Positions 42,999 to 53,378 of a stretch of 64,000 nucleotides of DNA are shown one piece after another. Each line of letters opens with the position of its first letter. Position 1 is the first letter of the stretch. The stretch comes from Branchinecta lynchi. Lineage: Eukaryota; Arthropoda; Branchiopoda; Anostraca; Branchinectidae. Made by a program: the position numbers and the translations under genes. Location: contig JAKZAP010000005.1 in the NCBI GenBank assembly GCA_023053575.1, forward strand, positions 9,858,001 to 9,922,000, read 5' to 3'. Under the pieces are notes generated by a model that was not told the DNA's origin, ran no database searches, and saw only the letters and a list, made by a program, of their open reading frames with translations.

Positions 42999-43293
42999 GA
43001 GCGTGTTTCACTCTTCTAACAATAGTTACTATTAGTTACTATTTCCGTTCCATCCTCACGAAAAGTTACTACGCTGACCGTTCCAACCTTGCGGAATAGG
43101 AACTAATAGTTACTATTTGCTTACCATGCTCGGGAGCGTAGTAACTACGCATCTCTGTACCGTGATTGGTCGGATTCGCCCCTGGCGTGAGATCCTGCTG
43201 GAAAATAGAAAAATCGTTCCAGCCTTGACGGCAAGGAGCCAGAATTCGTGACGTCATGCGTAGTAACTACGGTAAGTAGGATGGAAAACGCTC
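42999..43293. mobile_element. F4 MITE, copy 2, inserted in a non-LTR ORF
   Basis: Inverted ends GAGCGTGTTTCACTCTTC and (reverse complement) GAGCGTTTTCCATCCTAC. The coding line of the host retrotransposon stops at KKVTS on one side and resumes with YGAELWG on the other. Contains a perfect TGACGTCA octamer at 43250-43257. Confidence 0.85.
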
Positions 43294-43309
43294 AGTGTAT
43301 GCATTATGG

Positions 43310-44033
43310 GGCGGAGTTGTGGGGTTTTAAAGCAGGTGGTAGGTTAGAAGTGGTACAAAATAGATATTTTAAACGAGTTCTAGGGCTATCAGAGAAGAGT
43401 TGTAATTTAGTTTTAAAAGGTGATCTAGGATTATTTTTGTTACGTAGTAGTAGGCTTGTCCGGATGGTAAGATTTCGGGAAAAAATTATTAGTTTACCTA
43501 GAATATGACCTTTAAAAGCTGCGTATTTAGAGAGTCTTAGAGACCCTTCAGGTGATTCATGGCCACTCCAGATAAAAAGTATCCTTGACCAATGCGGGAT
43601 ATCTGATAAGTGGTGTGAAGGCCAGGGTCCAAGGGCCACCCAAGGCGAGGTAAGTAAGGTGGTTCAACGGGTCCTACAAGACCAAGAAATCCAAACATGG
43701 CACCACAAGAAGGATTCTAGACCGTCGATGTATCTTTACGCAAAGGCCAAAGAGTGTTGGGGTTTAGAAATGTTTTTTAAGGGAAGGTTATCTTCGGAGA
43801 AATTAAAATTGACTGTTAGCGCTCGTAGTGATAGCCTCCCCCTGGGGATTCGAAGAAAATATACGGGAAGTGTGAAGGGGCGTTCTAGTGGTCTTTGCTT
43901 CTGCCCAATGTGGGGTTGTGTGGACGAGAATGTGTTTCATTTTATGTGCGAATGTGTGGAACTGAAGGATTTGAGAGTTGAAATATTTGGGGAGCAAATT
44001 TTCGGGGAAGGTTGGTTGGTGGAAAAAGTTTAA
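43310..44033 (+). pseudogene. C-terminal region of the 41215-44215 non-LTR ORF2
   Basis: YGAELWGF to the CxxC ... H ... C zinc-like motif (CPMWGCVDENVFHFMCEC). One frame break at about 43508-43650. The same region of a sister family is on the minus strand at 39753-40628. Confidence 0.78.
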
Positions 44034-44215
44034 GGAGAAAAGTTTGTTTGGTGTTAGGCAGCTTGGAAGGTTTCCGCAGATAGGTTGGAAGCATAGAGAA
44101 GAGTTTTTGTAGATAGATTTATTAGAAGAGATGATGTTTGTTTTTTATTTTGTTTTGTATGCGATGGCCCTAGGGCTTTAAGCAAATATATATCATATAT
44201 CATATCATATTATGT

Positions 44216-45769
44216 TGACAGTCCTATGCTATCATGTTGTACATCTGATATTAAAGGAACAGTGGTACCTACAATGCCAAAGTAACCTTCTTCCGTAATC
44301 GTACATTCTTAAACCCGGAGACACGAATTTCATGCAGTACATTCTAACGGTACCTCGGTAACGGCACCTCTCTGACTTTTAAACTTTTCTCTGTTCGCTA
44401 TTTCTGATGCGTATCGTGTCCTCGACGTTCGTTTCCGAGAACCTCACCCGCTAGATAAACCAGTTATCTAAATTTGTCAACAGTTGCGTTTTTCATTGCC
44501 GTTCCTGATCTCAGTTCTTCTTATTTCTCGTTTTCGATCACTTTCCGAGTTCACAGGTTGCTTAATTGTCGTTTTTGCTGAAACGAAGACCGTGTCAGTT
44601 CTCGGTTCTACAACACCTGCGAGTGAAACGGCGAACTGTGACGCAGACGCAGTTCCCGGTCCGAGTTCGCCTGTCATGAATAAATAAACCGACAAAAATT
44701 GAAAGTGTTGGATAGTGTGTTCGGAAATGGATGATTACAACTTGTATGTTTTGACTACAAGAATGGCCTTTTCACTGTCAAATGTAACTACCTTTTCCTG
44801 ACTTATTTAGACGATTTTATGAATAAGGTGCCGGGATGCTTATTTTCCGTTTTTATTCACCTGCGTCCTGAAACGGCGAAGCCGTCAGGCGTCAGACGAA
44901 CTGAGTGTAAAAACGGAAATTAAGCTGCAACGGCGAACTCACAGGAGAACTTACACAGGCGATCAAAAACGCAACTAATGTGTTTACTAGAAGTCAATGG
45001 GCCCAGAGAAAGTCATGCCATGCCGTCGATGATTCGTTAAAAGCCAAGCCTGGTTTTAAAGTATCCCACTATTTTAGAATACTGGAACCTAGACAGTAAA
45101 TAGTGCGAGAGGTCCTTTAAGGAACGATTTTACTGATTGAACTCCTAAAAAAAGGCCTGCATTATGCTATTCCCGCCCCGTCTTCTTAGCTAGTGATCGA
45201 TTATAAACACATGAAAATTTCCACGGCTAGACTAGACGGCTAAAACCATCTACGGCGCCGACACGTGTGCGAAAATAATTCTTTCGAGGGTTTGAACGCT
45301 GGACCCGCTTAACGGAAGAAACTTTACCGAATCCATTGCAGCCTTCAAAACCTCGTCTAGACAAAAAGTAGGAGAAAAACCCATTTACATATCAATGGGG
45401 TCGTTAATGCTGTTTTTAACCATTCTTGAAAATCAACAACGAGAGCTAACCAGACAATAGAAGACCATCCAACAAAAAAGCAACGAAAAGACAGGCTGTA
45501 ACAGATACATCATCGGCTTTTCACCCCAAGTTGCGAAATAAGGTAGATAGAAGAAGTTGAAGGGCAGAGTAGAACAGAACAGACATGTATTTACGAAAAG
45601 CCGACTGAGCGGCACGCATATATAAAACATAAAAACAAGAAATAAATAAACAAATTTCTTCGATGCAGCCAAACATATATATCGTTTGTGGCAATCATCG
45701 CGACAAATACACAATATTGTTTTAATATCGCCCTTTAATATATTATCTGTAGGTCTCGACAGGCCGTGG
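44216..45769. other. Intronic stretch; one dispersed repeat at about 44985-45125
   Basis: 44985-45125 (GTCAATGGGCCCAGAGAAAG ... AAATAGTGCGAGAGGTCCTT TAAGG) is repeated at 52495-52640. The rest is unassigned. A hydrophobic minus frame at 45433-45714 has no supporting signal. Confidence 0.45.
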
Positions 45770-46356
45770 CCTCCACGGGGGTAGTTGGAGGGTAGGGGGT
45801 ACAGGAAATTTTCCGGAAGTTATCCGATTCGAGTGACACTTGATAGGGGATAAAAACACCCCCGTTGTGAAATTCATGTGTCCGAATCGCATATAAACAC
45901 GGCGTAGGGTCCACATTCAGGGATTGTGATACAACTTGGAACGAACCTTTTTCTCGGGGACAGTGTGCGCAATTTTAGGTCTGTGCCGGATACGATCTCT
46001 GTGAGGAGAGGTCGAAGAGAGTCCCCGAAACGGTGGAAGCAAATGCTCTAGATGTGTCAATCGTGTATCCAAACCTGAACTGATGTCGGTGGGGAGGTAG
46101 AGGAGGTCACCAGACATTTCCCAGATGCGGAGACAGGGAGTTGCAGGAGGGGGGGGGGGGGGGGGGTCAAAACTCGGTGAGCGGGAGATGCCATACTACT
46201 TAGACCTGGAATTTATACATCCAGAACACATCCGGCCACTGAGAAGAAGCTCGAAGGGAGCTCAATCGAGCCATCCAATCTTGACGGCGCGAACCTTAGC
46301 TGATACACTTGCAAACTATCACTGCAAGTGCCATATGAGCTTTAAGCTCTTGTTTT
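45770..46356 (-). mobile_element. F2 repeat element, left-end part (reverse)
   Basis: The F2 left terminus is in reverse at 46324-46356 (CAAGTGCCATATGAGC then TTTAAGCTCTTGTTTTC). A G run at 46148 is the complement of the family's C runs. The boundary at 45770 is approximate. Confidence 0.55.
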
Positions 46357-46503
46357 CAATAATTTTTTGTTTATGGGGTGGAGATACATTTGCGATTTTC
46401 ACAGTAAAACTGTGAAGGTCACTTTTTCGTAGTAATTGATCAGAAACCGTCCTGTCCATGGTCGTCCTTAGATAGGTGTTAGCTATTTGTCGAACTACGT
46501 CTA

Positions 46504-46659
46504 CACTGTAAAAAAAAAATCTTGCAGTATTTGCTACTGGGATTAATCTTATCTTTATTGAGATAGGATTACCCCTAGTTCGGATTAATCCTATCACAAT
46601 AATGATAAGATTAATCCCAGTAGCAAATACATCCTTATTCGGAGAAACTTTTTACAGTG
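46504..46659. mobile_element. Palindromic Tc1/mariner-type MITE, 156 bp, TA-flanked
   Basis: CACTGTAAAAA at one end and TTTTTACAGTG at the other, flanked by TA on both sides (46502-46503 and 46660-46661). Almost the whole element is an inverted repeat: GTATTTGCTACTGGGATTAA with TCTTATC on the left is complementary to GATAAGATTAATCCCAGTAG with CAAATAC on the right, leaving a short spacer. Confidence 0.9.
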
Positions 46660-46661
46660 TA

Positions 46662-47189
46662 TAAAAACTCGGCCCAACATTATAACTTCCGGGGAAAGAA
46701 CACATCTTGAACCTGCATGTGACAACAATGAGTGGAATGATGGACATTCCTTCCCCAGCCAGATAACGTTTTATTATTTGTTCCCCTCAGAAAAAAATGT
46801 GTGTCATTCCGTCTGAAAATTTACAAACACTCACGATGCACATGAATATCACTAGCATATCTGTCGTCCCGGCTGAACAGATGATAGCTGGAGATATTTG
46901 CGAAACCTCACGATGCACAGGAATACTCTACATGACCAAGTCCAAAACACGCCAGCGATCCTCAGGAAGAAGGAGTAAGCGTGTCCGTACGACTCAAACT
47001 CAACGACTCAAATCCTGTGTCAATCAATCACCCCGATCTTTGGGAGCAGCTGTGACACCACTTCTGCCTTTCTTCCGCTAGATACGCGGAGAGGCCGGAG
47101 ATTTTGCTTCGGCAAGGAGAGATAGCCATCAAGAGTATACCCCTCCCCCTTAAATGCAGCAAAGAACGCACGATCCCACAGTTGGTCAA
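46662..47189. other. Unassigned intronic stretch
   Basis: A 94-codon plus frame (46797-47081) is basic and unrecognised. No repeat assigned. Confidence 0.4.
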
Positions 47190-47815
47190 TCGGCCAAGTG
47201 CCATATAGCGATGGTAATGGCTGTCTGTCTGTCCGCGTTTTGCTAGTTTGGGCACTTCATAATATTTCTAATTCCATTCGTTTTGTAGTATAGACGTACA
47301 GACGTTATAACTGGTATACATGTATATTTGGTGAACAAATCTGAACTGAACTGAATTGAGAAGTGGCAAGAGTACGTGTATCAGATATTCTATTTCATGT
47401 ACAGACCTGATCCGATTACTGTGGGGGAGCGGGGGGGGGGGGGGGTCTCCAGAAATCTCGTGAAGCGCTTCGAGTCGAGGGATCGAGATGGAACTTTGTC
47501 GAGGAATAAGAATAGGCCATAGATACGTACTTGACAGAACCGGACCGGATCGGGACACTGTGGGGAGTGTTGGAGGGGATTTCCCAGAATTCAGGTGATC
47601 GCGAGTTACGGTAGGCTACTTCCAGATGTGCTAGACGATGAAACTTGGCAGGCTCAATTATGATACGGCAAATTGACTAGGAAATAGTCACTTCCCTAGT
47701 CCGGGCATCTTGGGGGGAGTGCAGGGAGGGAATCCGGAATGTTGCATCATGCATAAACTTCGAACGGGTGATCTGATCCGAATAAAATTTGATAATTGAC
47801 AAGAAGACGTGTCTC
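47190..47815 (-). mobile_element. F2 repeat element, right half (reverse)
   Basis: Begins with the reverse right terminus (CGGCCAAGTGCCATATAGCG), then CTGTCTGTCTGTCCG, and runs through modules with G runs (47430-47446). Ends where the retrotransposon below begins. Confidence 0.65.
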
Positions 47816-47859
47816 AAATATCGTTGATTCGCAATCTTATTGTGAAAAAGATAAAAAAG

Positions 47860-49660
47860 GAATAGGAACAGGAATAGATCTCATGAAAACAAACCCCCCG
47901 AAGTTCCACAAAAAGGTGAAGCAAATGATGGGCAAAGATAAAAAAAACCTTTGAGGGCCCCGGCCGAAACCCAATAACCTCAGCAGGTACATACTCCTTT
48001 CTTACCCTACCCGAAAAAGGAGATCCCGCAGAAATTCCCGTTATAGAACCGTACAGCGTGTGCGAAAAGTTACGTAGGCTAGACGCGAGTAAGAGCAACT
48101 ATCCTGGTGAAATTCAAATAAAGCTCGTTGTTGAATGTGCCAAGGAACTTAGTTTTATTTTGGCTGCCATTTTTAACCAGTGTTTTTTAGATGGAAATTT
48201 TTCCAGACTGTTTTAAAAATACTTATATCAATCATACCCAAATCGTAAAGATGTTCAATCTGTAAACGACCTAAGACCGATCTCTATAAACCCCTACTAT
48301 GTCTAGAGTTTTTGAAAGTTTTAATTTTACAATTATTTCAAGATACTGAGTCGAACCTAGACCCAAGACAGTTTGGTTTCCGACCTGGTTGCAATACCAC
48401 TCATTACCTAGTTAGGCTAGTCGATGATCTTTTGATACATTTTGAAGAGAAAAATGCGTGCGCGGGATTACTACAAAGCGATATTGTGAAAGCGTTCGAT
48501 AGTCTGAATCACTCTGTAGCGATCATTGAAGCCAAGGAAATGGGAGCTCGTCAGTTTTTAGTCCGAATGCTCGCTAGTTTTTTAACAGGACGGAAACAGT
48601 GTGTTATGCTAAGTAGAGCTGATATTTCAGGTTTCTTAGACATCTTCTGTGGTAGTCCCCAGGGGACCAAGTTGGAATCTTTGACGTTTTTGATCGTTTT
48701 TAACAAGATATTACTCAGTAATTTTAACCGTTTTAAATTCGCTGACGACCTATCTACCTTGTCACTTCGAGCTGTTTCTCCTAACCGAGACCGAGCAATC
48801 TTTGTCAACTATTTTCAATCTCATGAAGGAGGAGCTGGCTGACGTTAAGCTGTCAGTCAGTCTTAATAAAAGTGTAGATTTGAGGATTTCATTCCTTAGA
48901 AAAGAAATACCGGTCATGGAAAACATTGGTCTGGAATGTAGAGACAGCGTGAAGCTCCTTGGTGTGATGATTGACAGGGATCTGAAGTGGAATTCATACG
49001 TGGAGAAGATTCTCCAGAAGGCAGTTCCACTTCTTAAGTCATTCGCTTTTCTTCGTAGGTTTGGTCTTTCACCAATAGTTGTGAGGTCTCTGTACTTTAC
49101 GTACATCCGTCCTAGTATAGAATACTCTTGTGCAGTCTGGCATCCGGGACTTACAGACGGACAGACTGACAGACTGGAAAGTATCCAGAAGAGGGTCCTG
49201 AAGATTATCCTTGGCCCAACCTACATTTCTTATGAAGATGGATTATCCAAGCTTGGTCTCTCTACTCTCTCTGATAGACGACACAAACTGACTATGGACT
49301 TTGAAGCATATGCCTGACCTCAGACCATCATAGAACTATATTACGGTACCGGACTTTGAAGTACCAAACCCTAAGCAACCGAACACCAGACACAAAGCAG
49401 CAACTGAAAATTGTCCGAAACTTGTTTGCCCAAATACAGATTCTACTGGCAGATACCTCAAGTCTTGTGTACCCTATTTCGTGCACCACTTTAACGTAGT
49501 AATTAGTAAGGTAAATTGTATATACTAAGTGTTGTCCGTGAATTTTTTAACTTATTATCAAAATGTCTTTTATAGTGTTACTATATGTATCGGTGATAAA
49601 ATGTACGACGATCCAATGCTAGCGAGTGAATTCTACGAGCTGTTAAGGAAATAAAAGAGA
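47860..49660 (+). mobile_element. CR1/Jockey-like non-LTR retrotransposon, 5'-truncated
   Basis: Plus order: RT entry (EPYSVCEKLRRLDASKSNYP then AKELSFILAAIFNQCFLDGN), RQFGFRPGCNTTHYLVRLVD, LLQSDIVKAFDSLNHS (motif A), FCGSPQGTKLESL (motif B), FKFADDLSTLS (motif C), thumb (VKLLGVMIDRDLKWNSYV), and an ending CPNTDSTGRYLKSCVPYFVH. The 3' UTR has ACGATCCAATGCTAGCGAGT, shared with the fragment at 57834-58180. Frames break at about 48200, 48800 and 49317. Confidence 0.88.
48312..49317 (+). pseudogene. Reverse transcriptase of the 47860-49660 element
   Basis: Two long frames (48312-48842 and 48802-49317) together cover RT fingers to thumb and the post-RT region. The catalytic FADD is intact; the QG motif is followed by T rather than the usual I/V-L-S-P, a likely substitution. 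The two frames overlap by 41 bp, consistent with one small indel at about 48790-48840. It primes at nicked chromosomal DNA in live relatives. Confidence 0.87.
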
Positions 49661-49669
49661 GATTATATT

Positions 49670-49857
49670 TTGTGGTCCGGACCGGATCAAACAGCCGTCC
49701 GAGAAGTTGGCGAGGGGGGGGGGGACTTAGTGACAGCCCTCCTCCTACCATCTAGTCAGCTACACTCGGATTGGACCATTTCCGGCAGAATTTCTGCGAA
49801 CCTCAGTCTAGCCGACAAACATCATAACTACCAGAAGCTTTCAGCTCTTGTTATAGC
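49670..49857 (-). mobile_element. F2 left-end fragment (reverse)
   Basis: Ends with reverse F2 left terminus GAAGCTTTCAGCTCTTGT at about 49839-49857. A G11 run at 49715 matches the module pattern. Confidence 0.5.
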
Positions 49858-49878
49858 TTTGTACAACAAAGGTCCTCC

Positions 49879-50663
49879 ATATTTTACCGGACGTATAGTT
49901 CGACCGGAATCCGGCTGGAGTCGGAAAATTTGTTATAAGTTAAATTTTTATTTGAAGTTGATTAGATGTTCATTTTTGGGGAAAGAAGATACCACGAGTT
50001 CGTTTTTGAGCTTTCTTTTTTCGCCGGACAAGTAGTTCTAGAGTTCGGCCGAAACCGGGAAATTGGCAGAAGTGGCAGGAAGTTTTCGTCAAAACAGATA
50101 TGACTTATAGGGGTAAACACACATGATGAATCCGTATCTGAACTTGGTTTTCTCAGATGATTAGCTATTTGGCCTTAATCTGTTTCTGAATTTTAATAGT
50201 AAAAATGTTCAGGGAGCCTGGGGATGACTGGATCTGGCTAAGACAAGACCCAGTTCGACCGGAATCCAGCTGGAGTCAGAAAATTTGTTATAAGTTAAAT
50301 TTTTATTTGAAGTTGATTAGATGTTCATTATTGGGGAAAGAAGATACCACGAGTTCGTTTTTGAGCTTTCTTTTTTCGCCGGACAAGTAGTTCTGGAGTT
50401 CGGCCGAAACCGGGAAATTGGCAGAAGTGGCAGGAAGTTTTCGTCAAAACAGATATGACTAATAGGGGTAAACACACATGATGAATCCGTATCTGAACTT
50501 GGTTTCTCAGATGATTAGCTATTTGGCCTTAATCTGTTTCTGAATTTTAATAGTAAAAATGTTCAGGGAGCCTGGGGATGACTGGATCTGGCTAAGACAA
50601 GACCCAGTTGTCTGGATCAGATATTGAACTTTTGGGATCCCATCGAAACCTTTGGTCTTGCTC
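49879..50663 (+). mobile_element. F1 repeat element, copy 6, with 355-bp tandem duplication
   Basis: Lacks the left terminus. From CGACCGGAATCCGGCTGGAG (49901) the next 355 bp is repeated from 50256 with few differences. The right terminus TTTTGGGATCCCATCGAAAC CTTTGGTCTTG ends at about 50660. A recent local duplication of the F1 right half. Confidence 0.83.
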
Positions 50664-51498
50664 TTATTTATCGGTCAGATTTTCATGATTTAACTCAAAT
50701 TAATGACCTAATTTCTTATACTGATGATATGGTACTATTTTTTAAGGCAGAATATGGAAGAGATTATTCAAAAATTAATGCAGCCTTAGATAAAATTTGA
50801 CAATATACACAGAAATAATAAACTTGCTCATAGCACTGAAAAACAAAAATTATGATTTTCTCTAATCTATCCCCATTGATCAGCAATAAGATTGTAAAAT
50901 ATAAAGATTCAGTTATAATTAGAGTTCAAAATATAAAATATCTGGGGATAGTAATCGATGATTTACTAACATGGAAGAGTCATGTGAAGGCACTGGCGGT
51001 TAAAGTTTCAGGAGCAGCAGGAATTCTGCACAGAGTAAAAATTTTATTCCGCAAAAATCTTTAAGAACACTTTATTTCACATTACTTTATTCATATATCC
51101 AATACGGTTGTTATATTTGGACTAGTTCGTTTCAGTATAACATACAAAAAATGCAAATTATCCAAAACAGGACAGTTCGGACACTGGCCTATGGAAAATA
51201 TACAACGGCTGAATCTTATGTGAAATCTAACCTTCTTAATATTATACAGATACGTAAAACAAAGATAGGGATATTTATGTGCAAATATCTCAATTCACTT
51301 TCACCTCCTAGAATTCTACAGCTGGATCTTTTTAAAGAATCATCACCATATCATGGTTTTCCGACGTCTTCAGCGTCAAACATTTTGTTGTCTCACCAAA
51401 GAAGCCATACTTCAAGAGGGGCGTTTGCAATAAGACATGTAGGAGTAGCGATATGGAATGAATTACCTCTGTGTATTACTGAGCATCTGAGGCGATAG
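50664..51498 (+). pseudogene. Non-LTR reverse transcriptase, C-terminal half
   Basis: Starts at RT motif C, read as YTDDMVLFFKAE (A to T change in the usual YADD), then KTKIMIFSNLSPL, IKYLGIVIDDLLTWKSHVKA (thumb), MQIIQNRTVRTLAYGKYTTA, and a C-terminal FAIRHVGVAIWNELPLCITE (the R-x-x-G-x-x-x-WN-x-LP ending). Frameshifts near 50800 and 51064-51151. RTE/Daphne-like by its ending. It directly follows the F1 end, as if F1 had inserted into it. Confidence 0.82.
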
Positions 51499-52474
51499 CT
51501 CTTTCCACCTGACAAGTTTCATTCAAATCTGATCACCCGTTCAAAAGTTATGCATGACACTAGATTCCAGACTCCACATCCATCTACATCAGGAAGTATG
51601 CCGAACTCGCGGGGTCGCTAGAAATCAGGACCCCCCCCCCCCCAAACTCCCCCGCGCTGCCCAGATCCGGTTTGATTATGTCAATGATGTACCTAGGGCT
51701 TGGGCTTGTTCTTCCCCCAAATTTCATCCCGATCCCTCCACTCTAAGCGTTTCTCAAGATTTTCGGTTCATTCCTCCACTCCCTCCAGTGTCATCGGATC
51801 CGGTCCGGATTTAAAGTGGGAAGTCTGAGACAGGAGCTCATCCTAAATATCAACTTTCATCATGATTTTTCCTCTTCCCCCTCCCTCCATCTCCCCCCCC
51901 CCCCCCGATGGTCGGATCGGGGAAGTGACTATTTCTTATTTAATCTGGTAGGGTTCACTAGAAACTTCCGGGATCACTAGAAATTCAGACCCCCCCCCCC
52001 CCAAAGTGAGCGGATCCGTTCCAGTTATGTCAGTCACGTATCTAGGACTTGTGCTTGTTCTTTCCACCAAGTTTCATCCGGATCTCTCCACTCTAAGCCT
52101 TTACCGAGATTTCCGGTTTCCCACTCCAACTCCCCCCAATGTCACCGGATCCAGTCTTGATTCAAAAATGAACGTCCAAGACATGAGGTCCTTCCATATA
52201 TCAAGTTTCATTAAGATCCGATCACCCGTTCGTAAGCTAAAAATATCTCATTTTTCCTATTTTTTCCGGGCTCCCCCTCCCTCCACTCCCCTCCAGGTAG
52301 TCAAATCGGGGAAGCGACTATTTCTAATTTAATCTGGTCCGGTCCCTGATATGCCTGCCAAGTTTCATCGTCTTAGCTTATCTGGAAGTGCCCGAACTAG
52401 CAAAACCGGGACCGACAGACGGACTGACGGACATAAATTACAATCGCTATATAAAGGCGAAAGCCATAAAAACG
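51499..52474 (+). mobile_element. F2 repeat element, right half
   Basis: F2 modules (TCACCCGTTCAAAAGTTATG, CCGGATCCGGT) with C runs near 51631, 51896 and 51991, ending CAATCGCTATATAAAGGCGA AAGCCATAAAAAC, a decayed right terminus. Confidence 0.68.
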
Positions 52475-52494
52475 ACTAAGTAAATTGTTACCCT

Positions 52495-52640
52495 CTTTTC
52501 ACTACAAGTCAACGGGTCTCGGAAAAGGCATAAAACAGCCAAAACCATGGGTTAGTTGTTGAAAGCACAGCATAGTTTTAAAGTATTCAAATATTTTAAA
52601 ATACTGTGTGTTGAAGAGTAAATAGTGCGAGGGGTCCTTT
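52495..52640 (+). repeat. Dispersed repeat shared with 44985-45125
   Basis: GTCAACGGGTCTCGGAAAAG ... AAATAGTGCGAGGGGTCCTT TAAG. Two copies in the window. Class unknown. Confidence 0.55.
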
Positions 52641-52825
52641 AAGCGTTGGCAGTCGCTGAGTGATTGAGTCCACATGCAGGCAAGTTAAAACTGTACCACA
52701 CCCTACCCCCCCTTCGCCACCAATTACGAAGAACGTGGCAGAGAAGCGCTGTCGCAGTTCTACAGGTTAAAGGTCTGCAGCATTCGAGTCAAAGACGACA
52801 AAAACTGTTCTGTCGTAGAACTTAC

Positions 52826-52973
52826 TTCTACTTTCCGGGTGAGAGACTCCTTGTCAGAGACAGCTTGCTGGCATTTTTGTTCCATTTGTGAAAGTCGCCT
52901 GGTAAGGTCCTCGAGAAGTCTTGCCGCCGATTCATTCTCCGTTCTATGTGCCTTCTCCGACTCATGCAACTTG
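52826..52973 (-). CDS. TMF1: TMF1 (golgin) internal exon, coiled coil
   Basis: Exon of 148 nt with acceptor CTTTCTTTCAG before 52973 and a perfect GTAAGT donor after 52826. It begins with the last base of a split codon and ends in phase 0, matching exon 26164-26357. The product, KLHESEKAHRTENESAARLL then EDLTRRLSQMEQKCQQAVSD and KESLTRKVE, is a charged heptad coiled coil as expected just N-terminal to the conserved TMF1 segment. Identification relies mainly on its joining in frame to the downstream exons. The next upstream exon is not recognised before the window ends, so that intron exceeds 11 kb. Confidence 0.75.
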
Positions 52974-53378
52974 CTGAAAGAAAGAGAAATAGAGGTATTC
53001 CACTTTCAAATTTAACCTGTCGGTCGCCCTGAAAACATACGCATCGGCCCTAGGACAGGACAAAGAGGTCGGTCCCAGGACAGGATTAAGCGGTCAGTCG
53101 TAGAACAGGACTAAGAGGTCGGTCCTCCACCCATAACCTGCCGCACGAGCCTAGCTCAACTCACGTAATACCAATATGAATGAATGAATGAAGGATTTAT
53201 GACGCACTGCCCAAGGGCGTAAGTGCAGTAAAAAGGACAAATTATTGACATAGGCCTTTCATCTACAGACTATTGTCCTTGGCCTACCGTCAGTCGCCTC
53301 ACTTTTGGTTTCCCAAATATTCCAAAAACTGGCCGTCGGTTGCAGAAACATAAAAAATCTTGAAAGTAAATTAAAACT
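52974..53378. other. Intron with 27-bp tandem repeats and a retroposon tail
   Basis: 53041-53125 holds three units of about 27 bp (GTCGGTCCCAGGACAGGATT AAGCG). At 53175-53230 a (TGAA)n run is followed by GGATTTATGACGCACTGCCC, resembling reverse 3' tails at 39642 and 59615. Confidence 0.55.

Larger units (their letters stand above)
41215..44215 (+). mobile_element. Non-LTR retrotransposon (L2/CR1-like), decayed, interrupted by an F4 MITE
   Basis: Plus-strand order: endonuclease-RT linker (41230-41493, LENSVRAAEAGDVEQAIRLL), RT entry (VIPIFKKGDKSIHSNY), FQAGFRKGYSKIDQIFIVSA, FLDVKGAFDNVDREFLM (motif A), MLLFADDIVSVAESKENLQS (motif C), ITLNADKTVMMVF, FIYVGVKL, then after the F4 insertion YGAELWGFKAGGRLEVVQNR, and a C-terminal CFCPMWGCVDENVFHFMCEC zinc motif (43659-44033). 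At least six frameshifts or stops. The tail is rich in ATATC repeats (about 44185-44212). Confidence 0.87.
26358..52825 (-). other. TMF1 intron, about 26.5 kb, filled with mobile elements
   Basis: Phase-0 intron between TMF1 exons. It contains F1, F2, F3 and F4 copies, two hAT-type elements, a palindromic MITE and four sizeable non-LTR copies, annotated separately. No other host exon was recognised on either strand. Confidence 0.8.

Noticed and set aside
42999..43293. F4 as an intron of the retrotransposon
   Set aside because: It has inverted termini and two other genomic copies outside coding sequence, so it is a mobile insertion.
45433..45714. Hydrophobic 93-codon minus frame as a membrane protein
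   Set aside because: AT-rich intron text giving Phe/Leu/Cys-rich residues; no start context, splice sites or conservation.
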